This document shows, piece after piece, positions 14,706-22,626 of a stretch of 25,057 bases of DNA (positions are counted from its first letter, which is position 1; each line of letters begins with the position of its first letter). Below the pieces are notes generated by a model, which had not been told where the DNA came from, did no database searches, and was given only the letters and a program-made list of their open reading frames with translations. Location: positions 1-25,057 of the forward strand of contig SVLA01000011.1 of assembly GCA_015068175.1 (NCBI GenBank), written 5' to 3'. Source of the stretch: Oscillospiraceae bacterium. Lineage in GTDB: Bacteria > Bacillota_A > Clostridia > Oscillospirales > Oscillospiraceae. Made by a program: the position numbers and the translations under genes.

Positions 14706-15968
14706 ATGATCACCACCGTCCATTTGTCCCCGGGGGTCACCCTCCGGTATATCCAAACCACCCGCTTTAAGCACGGGTGCATCACCGTCCAGCTTCTGCG
14801 GCCCATGTGCTGGGAAGAGGCGGCCATGAATGCCCTGCTGCCCACGGTGCTGCTGCGGGGCACCCAAAAGCACCCGGACCTGCAGGCCATCACCCGCCGG
14901 CTGGATGATCTTTACGGCGCTTCCGCCGGTGACCTGGTCCGGCGGGTGGGCGATGTCCAGGCCACGGGCCTGGGCTGCACCTTCACAGAGGACCGCTTCG
15001 CCCTGGAGGGGGACCGGATCCTGGCGCCCACGGTGGAATTCCTCCGGGAATTGCTCATGGAGCCGAAACTGGAAGAGGGCATCTTCTGCCGGGATTTTGT
15101 GGAAAGCGAAAAGCGCAACCGCCTGGCGGACATCGAATCGGAGTTCAACGACAAGCGGCTCTACGCCGCCAACAGCCTCATGCGGATCATGTGTCCGGAG
15201 GACAGCTTCGGCATCCCCCGGGTGGGGGAAAAGGAAGATGTGGCGGCCATCACCGCGGACGGCCTTTACGCCCATTACCGCCGGATCCTGCGGGAGGCCC
15301 CGGTGGAGATCCTTTATGTGGGCTCCGCCCAACTGGAAACGGTCACGGACCTGCTGCGGCCCTTCTTTGACCGGCTGGACCGCTGTCCCGCCGCCCGGCC
15401 CGTTACCCGGCCCTTCCATGATGCGGGGGGCAGGCAGACCACCCAGGACACCGGCGCCAGCCAAAGCATCCTGAACATGGGCTTCGTCACGGAGATTACC
15501 AGCGACCACCCGGACCGGGTGGCCATGGGGCTGTGCAACGCCATTCTGGGCGGCTCCATGACCAGCAAACTCTTCGTCAACATCCGGGAGAAGCGATCGC
15601 TGTGTTACTCCGTGGGTTCCGAATATTACGGCGTCAAGGGCATCCTCACCGTGGCCGCCGGCATCGATGCCAGCCGGGAGCAGACCGTCCGCCAGGCCGT
15701 CCTGGAGCAGATCGAGGATTGCCGCCGGGGCCGCATCACCGCCGAAGAATTGGGGGCGGCCAAGGAATTTATGCTGTCGGCCACCCGAAATGTTTTTGAA
15801 TCCCCCGGCGCCATGGAGCGCTATTTCGCCACCCAGTATATCAGCGGCAACACCCAGACCGTGGAACAACTGCGGCAGGCCATCGAAGCGGCCACCGTGG
15901 AAGACGTGGCCCGGGCCGCCGCCACCTTGCGGGCGCATTCCGCGTTTTTCCTGAAGGGGGTGGGCTGA
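14706..15968 (+). CDS. ymfF: M16-family protein lacking the zinc motif, YmfF-like
   Basis: 420 residues with the M16 (insulinase/processing peptidase) fold. The expected HxxEH zinc site is absent: the corresponding region reads LLPTVLLRGTQKHPDLQAI, as in YmfF-type partners. The second half keeps the M16 C-terminal signature (NAILGGSMTSKLFVNIREKRSLCYSVGSEYY), which helps clamp substrates. It would form a heterodimer with the catalytic YmfH-like protein encoded next, with stop and start overlapping by one base. In Bacillus subtilis the ymfF and ymfH genes have been linked to 5-aminopentanol modification of elongation factor P. A role in peptide processing, as for the related AlbE/AlbF, is the alternative. 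Confidence 0.85.
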   Translation: MITTVHLSPGVTLRYIQTTRFKHGCITVQLLRPMCWEEAAMNALLPTVLLRGTQKHPDLQAITRRLDDLYGASAGDLVRRVGDVQATGLGCTFTEDRFALEGDRILAPTVEFLRELLMEPKLEEGIFCRDFVESEKRNRLADIESEFNDKRLYAANSLMRIMCPEDSFGIPRVGEKEDVAAITADGLYAHYRRILREAPVEILYVGSAQLETVTDLLRPFFDRLDRCPAARPVTRPFHDAGGRQTTQDTGASQSILNMGFVTEITSDHPDRVAMGLCNAILGGSMTSKLFVNIREKRSLCYSVGSEYYGVKGILTVAAGIDASREQTVRQAVLEQIEDCRRGRITAEELGAAKEFMLSATRNVFESPGAMERYFATQYISGNTQTVEQLRQAIEAATVEDVARAAATLRAHSAFFLKGVG

Positions 15969-17236
15969 TGGAGCGGCGCTATTATGAAAAGCTGGACGAG
16001 ACCCTGTACGAGACCCGCCTGCCCAACGGCCTGCGGCTGCAGGTGGTGCCCCGTCCCGGTTCCCAGCGGTCCGTGGCCTATTTTGTCACGGATTTCGGGT
16101 CCATCCACCGCCGGTTCCGGCTGGATGGGGAAGAATATGAAGTCCCCATGGGCATCGCCCATTTCCTGGAGCATAAAATGTTCGAATTGCCGGACCGGGA
16201 TGTGCCGGCGGAATTTGCCGCCCTGGGGGCCAATGTCAACGCCTTTACCAGCCACGACCTGACGGCCTACTATTTTTCCTGCACCCGGAATTTTGAAGCA
16301 TCCCTGCGGCTGCTCCTGGAATTCGTCTCCACCCCGTATTTCACCCCGGAAAGCGTTCAGCGGGAGCAGGGGATCATCGACCAGGAGATCGCCATGAACG
16401 AGGATGACCCCGCCAGCCGGGAGTTCAATGCCCTCATGGGCCGGATGTATACTGTCCACCCCGTCCGGGAGGAGATCCTGGGCACCCGGGACTCCATCCG
16501 GGAGATCACCCACGAGAAATTGCATCTGTGCCACCGGGCCTTCTATACCCCGGCCAATATGATCCTCTGCGTGGTGGCGGATGTGGACCCGGCCCAGGTG
16601 GCTGCCATTACCCGGCAGGTCCTGGGGGATGACTACCGCCCCCCGGCGGAAAAGATCCGCCATTGGCCGGAAGCGCCCACCTGCCGCCCGGAACCGGAGC
16701 AGTTACGGCTGGATGTGTCCCTGCCGTCTTACTCCATCGGCTTCAAGTGTCCCCCGGCCGGCCGGGAAGGTCAGGCCCTCCGGGCCGACATCGTAGGCTA
16801 TTTCGCGGCGGAGATCCTGTTTGGCGAGGCATCGCCCCTGTACCTGAAGCTGTATGAGTCCGGCATGGTGGATTCCTCCTTCGGGGGCAGTTTTGAGACC
16901 ATGGACGGCTGCGCCATGATGACCTGCGGCGCCGACGGCGACAATGCCCCCCGGATCCGCATGGAATTGCTGGAGGAAGCGGCCCGGATCCTGAAGGAGG
17001 GCATCCCCCGGGAGGATCTTCTGCGGCTGAAGCGGGGATCCATGGGCCGCCGCATCCGGGGGCTGGACAGTCCTGACGGCACCTGCTACCGGCTGTGCGC
17101 CTACAGTTTGCTGGACTGCGACTATTACCGGTTCCCGGAGGTCTATGCCCAGGTCACGGAAGAAGATGTTCTGGCTCTGCTGAAACAGGCGGTCACCGCC
17201 GAAAGCAGTGCTTTGATCATAACGAAACCCTTATGA
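15968..17236 (+). CDS. ymfH: Zinc-dependent M16 peptidase, YmfH-like
   Basis: 422 residues. The inverted zinc motif is intact: His65-Phe-Leu-Glu68-His69 in MGIAHFLEHKMFE, with the third ligand Glu145 in EIAMNEDDP at the spacing typical of M16. This is the catalytic half of the pair with the preceding protein. The start ATG overlaps the stop of that gene by one base (TGATG), which implies coupled translation and 1:1 production. No signal peptide is seen, so it acts in the cytoplasm. A 22-base gap separates it from lgt. Confidence 0.9.
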   Translation: MERRYYEKLDETLYETRLPNGLRLQVVPRPGSQRSVAYFVTDFGSIHRRFRLDGEEYEVPMGIAHFLEHKMFELPDRDVPAEFAALGANVNAFTSHDLTAYYFSCTRNFEASLRLLLEFVSTPYFTPESVQREQGIIDQEIAMNEDDPASREFNALMGRMYTVHPVREEILGTRDSIREITHEKLHLCHRAFYTPANMILCVVADVDPAQVAAITRQVLGDDYRPPAEKIRHWPEAPTCRPEPEQLRLDVSLPSYSIGFKCPPAGREGQALRADIVGYFAAEILFGEASPLYLKLYESGMVDSSFGGSFETMDGCAMMTCGADGDNAPRIRMELLEEAARILKEGIPREDLLRLKRGSMGRRIRGLDSPDGTCYRLCAYSLLDCDYYRFPEVYAQVTEEDVLALLKQAVTAESSALIITKPL

Positions 17237-17258
17237 TTTTCCACAGGAGGAAGAAAAA

Positions 17259-18278
17259 ATGGACTATTTTGATTACACATGGATCCAGATCCCGCTGTTT
17301 GGCCTGGAATTTGATCCCCCTCGGTACTTCGCCATCGGCGAATTCCGCATCTATTTTTATGGCCTGCTCATCGCCCTGGGTCTGCTGATGGCCGTGGCCT
17401 ACGGCTGCAAGCGGTGCAAGCAGTTCGGCATCAAGGAAGACGACCTGACCGACGGCGTCATGTGGGTGGTGCCCTTTGCCATCATCTGCGCCCGGCTGTA
17501 CTATGTGATCTTCAAGTGGGAAGAAGACTATGCCGCCGATCCCATCACCGCTCTGTACATCTGGAAGGGCGGCCTGGCCATTTACGGCGGCGTCATCGGC
17601 GCCTTTGTGGGCACCCTGATCCATTGCAAGATCAAAAAGATCAGCGTTCCCGCTTTGCTGGACCTGGTGGTGCTGGGCCTGCTCATCGGCCAGTGCGTAG
17701 GCCGCTGGGGCAATTTCTTCAACCGGGAAGCCTTCGGCTCCGAGACCGATTCCTTCATCCGCATGGGTCTGTGGAATACCTCCACCGGCGAGTGGGAGTA
17801 TCACCACCCCACCTTCTTCTATGAGTCCATGTGGAACCTGGCGGGATTCATCCTGCTTCACTTCCTCAGCAAGCGCCGCAAGTATGACGGTCAGATCGCC
17901 CTGGGTTATGTGGCCTGGTACGGCCTGGGCCGGGCGGTCATCGAGAGCCTGCGGACCGACAGCCTGTACCTGGGCGTATTCCGTGTCAGCCAGTTGCTGG
18001 CCGCCGTCACCTGCTTCGCGGCCGTGGTCATCCTGCTGATCCAGTGGATGCGGCACCATGATCCCGAGAAGCTCTATGTCCGCCGTGTGGCCGCTGCCGA
18101 AGCCGCCGCCGCGGAAGCCGCTGCCGCCGCAGAAGCGCCCGCCGAGGAATTCGACGACGGCGCCGACCTGGCAGAGGTCCTGGAAACGATCGGCGACGAG
18201 GAAGTCGAAGAGACCGAGGAAGTCGAAGAGGTCGAAGAGACCGAAAATGCCGAAGAAACCGACGGCGCCGCAGAATAA
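17259..18278 (+). CDS. lgt: Prolipoprotein diacylglyceryl transferase with acidic tail
   Basis: 339 residues. It transfers diacylglycerol from phosphatidylglycerol to the lipobox Cys of prolipoproteins in the cytoplasmic membrane. It carries the Lgt signature VGRWGNFFNREAFG (Arg149), HPTFFYE (183-189) and the LGR-x-x-IESLRTD segment (about 223-234). Seven hydrophobic segments fit the family. The site equivalent to the Escherichia coli HGG motif reads IYGG (Tyr109), a change seen in some Firmicutes. After about residue 275 there is an Ala/Glu-rich tail of about 60 residues, not part of the enzyme core, predicted helical and cytoplasmic. AGGAGG lies nine bases before the ATG. The window itself encodes an Lgt substrate, the sugar-binding lipoprotein. 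Confidence 0.95.
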   Translation: MDYFDYTWIQIPLFGLEFDPPRYFAIGEFRIYFYGLLIALGLLMAVAYGCKRCKQFGIKEDDLTDGVMWVVPFAIICARLYYVIFKWEEDYAADPITALYIWKGGLAIYGGVIGAFVGTLIHCKIKKISVPALLDLVVLGLLIGQCVGRWGNFFNREAFGSETDSFIRMGLWNTSTGEWEYHHPTFFYESMWNLAGFILLHFLSKRRKYDGQIALGYVAWYGLGRAVIESLRTDSLYLGVFRVSQLLAAVTCFAAVVILLIQWMRHHDPEKLYVRRVAAAEAAAAEAAAAAEAPAEEFDDGADLAEVLETIGDEEVEETEEVEEVEETENAEETDGAAE

Positions 18279-18283
18279 ACGAA

Positions 18284-18312
18284 ACCGGGGAGGGCCATCG
18301 GCCCTCCCCGGT
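18284..18312. terminator. Strong hairpin after lgt
   Basis: A 13-bp perfect stem (18284-18296 and 18300-18312, ACCGGGGAGGGCC and its complement) with a 3-base loop, five bases after the lgt stop. The plus-strand side has no T tract and the minus-strand side is followed by TTTCGTTTATT. It probably terminates or protects the lgt transcript and may block convergent reads. Confidence 0.6.
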
Positions 18313-18361
18313 AATTGCGCTCCACCCATACCTTCCCCCGTGGGTGGTGCTCCGCCCCCCT

Positions 18362-18417
18362 TGCCTCTCCCTTTGGGAGAGGTGGTACAAATCTCCGATT
18401 TGCACCGGAGAGGGCGT
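18362..18417. repeat. Palindromic intergenic repeat, type A
   Basis: Contains a perfect stem CCTCTCCC-TTT-GGGAGAGG (18364-18382), then a second arm pair around ACAAATCTCCGATTTG and a closing GGAGAGGG that can also pair with the first arm. It lies in the 320-base gene-free stretch between lgt and mscS. Similar elements are, from general knowledge, common between genes of gut Clostridia. Only one copy is in this window. Confidence 0.55.
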
Positions 18418-18422
18418 CCCCC

Positions 18423-18545
18423 AAGCCTTCTCCTGGAGGAGAAGGTGCCCCGCAGGGGGCGGATGTGGTGTAGCCCCGCAGGGGCGTCGCAATGGCAGAA
18501 TTCCAACCGAGCGGCGGGAGACAGCCGGCGCCCTGCGATGGTGTC
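18423..18545 (+). repeat. Dispersed intergenic repeat, type B, copy 1
   Basis: About 120 bases closely matching 22443-22560 in the same orientation. It includes CCTTCTCC-TGG-AGGAGAAGG, GCCCCGCAGGGGGC and GCCCCGCAGGGGC palindromes, then GGAGACAGCCGGCGCCCTGC. Open frames here are by-products of the repeat; no ribosome site or codon signal supports a gene. Confidence 0.8.
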
Positions 18546-18557
18546 TCCCAACGCCGC

Positions 18558-18591
18558 AAAAAATCCGGGCATGCCCTTGGGGCATACCCGG
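18558..18591 (-). terminator. Rho-independent terminator of mscS
   Basis: On the minus strand a 12-bp stem with one mismatch (arms 18580-18591 and 18565-18576) is followed by ATTTTTTGC, seven bases after the mscS stop. Confidence 0.8.
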
Positions 18592-18598
18592 TGATTTT

Positions 18599-19405
18599 TT
18601 ACTTGTCCAGGTGGACATTCAGGTGGGGATAGCTCATCTCCACGCCGTTGTCCGCAAAGACCTGGAGGATCTTCTGGTTGGTTGCAAAAGTGGCATCCCA
18701 GAAATCATCGCCCTTGACCCAGAAACGCAGGGAGTAATTGATGACGCTCTCGCCGTAGCCGGTCAGGACGGCATAGGGCGCTTCGCTGCCCTCCAGCACG
18801 AACCGGGGATCCACGCAGGACACCAGCGCGTCGATGACCTTCTGGGGAGGCGCATCATAGGACGCGGAGATATCGATGCTGATGCGGCGGGTGCCGGTGA
18901 CGGTGTAGTTGACGATCTCCGCGGAGACCACCGCCTTGTTGGGGATGTAGACGATCTTGTTGTCGGGGGTCACCAGCTTGGTGTAGGTCATGCCCACTTC
19001 CTGCACGGTGCCGGACTGGCCGCCCACTTCCACGTAATCACCGGCGCTGAAGGGATCGGTGTACAGCAGAGTGAAGCCGCCGACGATGTTGCTGAGCATA
19101 TCCTGCAGGGACAGAGAGATGGCCAGGGTGACCACGGAAGCCAGCGCCACGATGCCGGTGATGTCGATGCCCACGCCGGAGGCCAGGATCAGCAGCAGCA
19201 GAACGGCCAGAACGGTCTTGACCAGGGTCAGGACCAAACCGTGAGCCGCGCGGTCCATCTTGGACTTCTCCAGGATCTTGGACAGCACTTTGTTTACGAG
19301 GCGGATCACCAGAATGCCGATCACCGCGATGATCACGGTCTTCAGCGCCAGGGTCGCCAGCGTCAGGCCCTGGTTCATGGCCCAGGCCTTAATAGTTTCC
19401 CACAT
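18599..19405 (-). CDS. mscS: Small-conductance mechanosensitive channel MscS
   Basis: 268 residues, close to the usual MscS length. It opens on membrane tension to release solutes during hypo-osmotic shock. Three membrane helices lie at about 17-40, 58-80 and 82-115. The third, pore-lining helix is followed by the conserved segment SLQDMLSNIVGGF. The beta domain has DPFSAGDYVEVGGQSGTV and IPNKAVVSAEIVNYTVTGTRR, typical of MscS, then the mixed alpha/beta C-terminal domain. AAAGGAG precedes the ATG. It is a single-gene unit with its own promoter and terminator, diverging from the two-component system. Confidence 0.93.
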   Translation of the reverse strand: MWETIKAWAMNQGLTLATLALKTVIIAVIGILVIRLVNKVLSKILEKSKMDRAAHGLVLTLVKTVLAVLLLLILASGVGIDITGIVALASVVTLAISLSLQDMLSNIVGGFTLLYTDPFSAGDYVEVGGQSGTVQEVGMTYTKLVTPDNKIVYIPNKAVVSAEIVNYTVTGTRRISIDISASYDAPPQKVIDALVSCVDPRFVLEGSEAPYAVLTGYGESVINYSLRFWVKGDDFWDATFATNQKILQVFADNGVEMSYPHLNVHLDK

Positions 19406-19441
19406 AGCAAAAAACTCCTTTGTTTTTATGATTGCGTTCCC

Positions 19442-19469
19442 ATTATACCATCTTCGCCGCCAAAATCAA
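19442..19469 (-). promoter_or_regulatory. Promoter of mscS
   Basis: On the minus strand TTGATT (19464-19469) and a consensus TATAAT (19442-19447) are 16 bases apart, with TGG just before the -10 (extended -10). Confidence 0.7.
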
Positions 19470-19511
19470 CCGGTTTTTAAGAAACTCCCTCTTTCATCTT
19501 GGGGAAAATAT

Positions 19512-19520
19512 TGCTATAAT
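19512..19520 (+). promoter_or_regulatory. Extended -10 promoter of the two-component operon
   Basis: TGCTATAAT at 19512-19520 is a consensus -10 with the TGn extension; only a weak -35 (TTTCAT at 19492-19497) is seen. The response-regulator ATG is 30 bases downstream. Confidence 0.65.
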
Positions 19521-19550
19521 AGAGGCAATCATGACCACGGAGGGTTCTTT

Positions 19551-20249
19551 ATGTACAACATCCTCATCTGCGACGATCAGCCGGACATCGTCAATGCGCT
19601 GAAAATATATCTGACCCCCGAAGGATACACCGTCCATACCGCCTTCAACGGGGCCCAGGCCCTGGAGATCGTGAAAAAAGAGGACATCCACCTGATCCTG
19701 CTGGATGTGATGATGCCCGTTATGGACGGCATCACCGCCACGGTCCAGATCCGCCAGATCTCCAATGTGCCCATCATCCTCCTGACGGCCAAATCCGAGA
19801 CCCAGGACAAGGTGCTGGGTCTGAATGTGGGCGCCGACGATTACATCACCAAGCCCTTCGTCCCGGCGGAAGTGCTGGCCCGGGTCCGCAGCCAGCTCCG
19901 GCGCTATGCCCGGCTGGGCAGTGCCCCCGGCGAGGGCAGCGGGGTGCTGACCATCGGCGCTATCTCCCTGGATGACCGCACCAAGACCGTCACCTGCGAC
20001 GGGGAGCCGGTGAACCTGACCCCCACGGAATACAGCATCCTGAAATTGCTCATGGAGCATCCCGGCACCGTGTTCTCCACCAAGGCCCTTTACGAATCCG
20101 TCTGGAACGAGGTGGCCATCGGCAGCGAAGGCGCCGTGGCGGTCCACATCCGCCATCTGCGGGAAAAGATCGAGATCAATCCCTCGGAACCCCGGTACCT
20201 GAAGGTGGTTTGGGGCCAGGGCTACAAGATCGAAGGGGGCAACGGATAA
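19551..20249 (+). CDS. OmpR/PhoB-family response regulator
   Basis: 232 residues. The receiver domain (about 1-118) has the acidic pair Asp8-Asp9, phospho-acceptor Asp52 in LILLDVMMPVMDG, LTAKSET and the conserved Lys in DDYITKPF. A winged-helix DNA-binding domain (about 133-229) contains NLTPTEYSILKLLMEHPG and the closing WGQGYKIE. The start ATG 19551 is chosen because GGAGGG precedes it and the protein then begins exactly at the receiver; an in-frame extension to 19260 would run antisense to mscS. One base separates its stop from the kinase start, so they are a cognate pair. Confidence 0.95.
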   Translation: MYNILICDDQPDIVNALKIYLTPEGYTVHTAFNGAQALEIVKKEDIHLILLDVMMPVMDGITATVQIRQISNVPIILLTAKSETQDKVLGLNVGADDYITKPFVPAEVLARVRSQLRRYARLGSAPGEGSGVLTIGAISLDDRTKTVTCDGEPVNLTPTEYSILKLLMEHPGTVFSTKALYESVWNEVAIGSEGAVAVHIRHLREKIEINPSEPRYLKVVWGQGYKIEGGNG

Positions 20250-20250
20250 G

Positions 20251-22362
20251 ATGAAGCACAGCATCACCCTGAAATTCCTGGCGGTCTTCCTGGCGGCCTT
20301 GTCCCTGGTGTCCGCCGTGGGCAGCGCCGCGGCCATCTACGCCCTGGAATCGGCGGATCTGTACGTCATCGGCACCGATGAAGTCCAGGAGCCGCTGTAC
20401 CGTACCATTGCCGAAGATGTGGCCACCGCTTTTACCGACCGCTATGCCGCCACCAACCTGGGAAATCTGAAGGAATTGCCCTATACCCTGGGCCGGGAAC
20501 TGTTTCCCGACCCCCGGGACCGGGCCGATGCGGAGCATTGGTTCATCACCCTGGAGCAGGAGGGGACCCTGCTGGCCCAGGCCGGCGTACCGTCGGAAAG
20601 CTACGGCTATATCCGTACGCTGACCATTGCGCCGCTGTATTTTGAAGCCTACCTGCCTGTGGAAGAAGAGGAGGAAGAACCCCCGGCGGCCCCCACGGAT
20701 CCCACCGGGCCGTCCCAGCCCCTGCCTACGGAACCGGCGGAGCCGGTCCGTCCGGAGAATTACCTCTACACCAGTCAGGAGAATTATTTCCACGGCGGCC
20801 GGTTCGTGACCTATACCCTGGATTATTACCAGGCCCCGGAATACACTGTCACCGTCTATATGCGGGAAGACGTGCTGGACAACAGCCTTCTGTACCTGCT
20901 GATCACCATTTATCCCCAGCGATTCACCTTCATCGTGACCCTGGTGTTGGCGCTGCTGCTGGCGGCCATCTGCATGGTGTACCTGCTGACCTCCGCCGGC
21001 TGGGCCGCCGACGGCACCGTCACCCCCGGCGGCCTGAACCGGCTGCCCCTGGATCTGTATGCCGCGGTGGTCATTGCCTCGACGGTGGGCCTGGGCTGGC
21101 TCTTTGTCACGCTGTGGAATTGGGGCCAATCGGAAGGTCTGCACCTGGGTAACCTGACCCTCATGGGCGTGAACCTCCTGGGCATTTTCGTGCTGGTCAT
21201 CAGCTTTTTCTGCGCCCTGGCGGCCCAGATCAAGGCCAAGGATGCCTTCTGGTGGCACCACAGCATCATCGGCTGGATCTGCGGCCGGATCGGCGCTTTC
21301 TTCCGCCTGCTGGGCCGGGCCCTGGCGGCGGTGCGGCGGATCATGCCCCTCATGGCCCAATGGTTTATTATCGCCGGCATTCTGGCGGTGATCGCCGCGG
21401 TACTGCTGATCCTGGCCTGGAACGGCAGCGCCCTGTGCATCTTCTTGCTGGTGCTGGATATCCTGGCCTGCATGGCCCTGGTCCTTTACAGCGGCTGGTG
21501 CTTCGCCAAGCTGATCAAGGGTGTGACCTGCATGACCCAGGGCGAGCTGGGCCACCGGGTGGATACCCGGTATCTGGTGGGCAATTTCCGGGATTTCGCT
21601 CTGCGGCTCAACTCTCTGTCCGAGGCGGCCGTCACGGCGGCTCAGCGGCATATGCGGTCCGAGCGGATGAAATCCGAGCTGATCACCAATGTCTCCCATG
21701 ACATCAAGACGCCGCTCACCTCCATCATCAATTTTGTGGACCTTCTGCAGAAGGCCCAGACCGAGGAACAGCGGCAGGAATATCTGGAAGTGCTGGCCCG
21801 GCAGTCCGGCCGGATGAAGCGGCTCATCGAGGACCTGATGGAGCTGAGCAAGGCCAGCTCCGGCAGCATCGCCGTGAACCTTCAGGAACTGGATGCCGCC
21901 GAAACGGTGAACCAGGCCCTGGGAGAATTCTCCGACAAACTGGAGTCGGCGGGGCTGACCCCGGTGTTCATCACCCCCCGGGAACCCCTGATGATCCGGG
22001 CCGACGGCCGGCTGATGTGGCGGGTGCTGAGCAATCTGCTGAGCAACGCCGTCAAATATGCCCTCCCCGGCACCCGGCTGTATGTGGACCTGCTGCAAGC
22101 GGAGGAACATGTGCTTCTGAGCCTGAAAAACATCTCCCGGGAACCCTTGACCGTGGATGCGGAGGAGTTGCTGGAGCGGTTTGTCCGGGGCGACACCGCC
22201 CGGAACAGCGAAGGCAGCGGTTTGGGCCTGAACATTGCCAAGAACCTGATGGAAGTCCAGGGCGGCAGCCTGCAGCTCCTGCTGGACGGAGACCTGTTCA
22301 AGGTGACCCTGGTGTTCCCTGCGGCTCCCCGGAGCGCAGGTCCCACGGAGGCAGACGAATGA
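20251..22362 (+). CDS. Membrane sensor histidine kinase with six predicted helices
   Basis: 703 residues. A first helix (about 8-32) leads to an extracellular region (about 33-225) that includes an acidic/proline-rich stretch near 137-168. Five further helices follow at about 226-249, 267-289, 302-326, 364-390 and 392-416. A HAMP-like linker precedes the HisKA domain with phospho-His483 in NVSHDIKTPLTS. The ATPase domain has the N box NLLSNAVKYAL and the G2 box GSGLGLNIAKN. The usual DxGxG box is replaced by LKNIS, as in one branch of Firmicutes kinases. The signal is unknown; the cell envelope is a guess from the membrane-rich sensor and the divergent mscS. Confidence 0.92.
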   Translation: MKHSITLKFLAVFLAALSLVSAVGSAAAIYALESADLYVIGTDEVQEPLYRTIAEDVATAFTDRYAATNLGNLKELPYTLGRELFPDPRDRADAEHWFITLEQEGTLLAQAGVPSESYGYIRTLTIAPLYFEAYLPVEEEEEEPPAAPTDPTGPSQPLPTEPAEPVRPENYLYTSQENYFHGGRFVTYTLDYYQAPEYTVTVYMREDVLDNSLLYLLITIYPQRFTFIVTLVLALLLAAICMVYLLTSAGWAADGTVTPGGLNRLPLDLYAAVVIASTVGLGWLFVTLWNWGQSEGLHLGNLTLMGVNLLGIFVLVISFFCALAAQIKAKDAFWWHHSIIGWICGRIGAFFRLLGRALAAVRRIMPLMAQWFIIAGILAVIAAVLLILAWNGSALCIFLLVLDILACMALVLYSGWCFAKLIKGVTCMTQGELGHRVDTRYLVGNFRDFALRLNSLSEAAVTAAQRHMRSERMKSELITNVSHDIKTPLTSIINFVDLLQKAQTEEQRQEYLEVLARQSGRMKRLIEDLMELSKASSGSIAVNLQELDAAETVNQALGEFSDKLESAGLTPVFITPREPLMIRADGRLMWRVLSNLLSNAVKYALPGTRLYVDLLQAEEHVLLSLKNISREPLTVDAEELLERFVRGDTARNSEGSGLGLNIAKNLMEVQGGSLQLLLDGDLFKVTLVFPAAPRSAGPTEADE

Positions 22363-22368
22363 TCCAAC

Positions 22369-22392
22369 GGGCGGGACCTCTCGGTCCCGCCC
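22369..22392 (+). terminator. Terminator-like hairpin after the kinase gene
   Basis: Perfect 10-bp stem GGGCGGGACC (22369-22378) with its complement (22383-22392) and loop TCTC, six bases after the stop. No T tract follows, so termination may be weak. Confidence 0.5.
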
Positions 22393-22441
22393 CAAAACCT
22401 TCTCCCCAGGGCGCAAGCCCCCGCCCTGCAATAGCGCCGCC

Positions 22442-22568
22442 AAAGCCTTCTCCCGGAGGAGAAGGTGCCCCCGCAGGGGGCGGATGTGGTGTAGCCCCGC
22501 AGGGGCGTTGCAATGGCGGTCATCCAACCGGGCGGCAGGAGACAGCCGGCGCCCTGCAATAGCGCCGC
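22442..22568 (+). repeat. Dispersed intergenic repeat, type B, copy 2
   Basis: Closely matches 18423-18545 over about 120 bases with roughly ten differences and one extra C in the GC run. It is bounded by a 19-bp perfect direct repeat, CGCCCTGCAATAGCGCCGC, at 22422-22440 and 22550-22568. The surrounding 264 bases between the kinase and the carboxypeptidase gene contain no credible gene. Confidence 0.8.
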
Positions 22569-22589
22569 AGGCGCGATCCTGCCAAACAT

Positions 22590-22618
22590 AAAAATGCCCT
22601 CCCCGGCGGGGGAGGGCA
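22590..22618 (-). terminator. Rho-independent terminator of the carboxypeptidase gene
   Basis: On the minus strand a 10-bp stem (arms 22609-22618 and 22595-22604) is followed by TTTTTATG, eight bases after the stop codon. Confidence 0.85.
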
Positions 22619-22626
22619 AATTGCGT

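Noticed and set aside
18344..18598. Small open frames within the intergenic repeats
   Set aside because: They are produced by the repeat sequence itself and recur at the second copy; no independent coding evidence.
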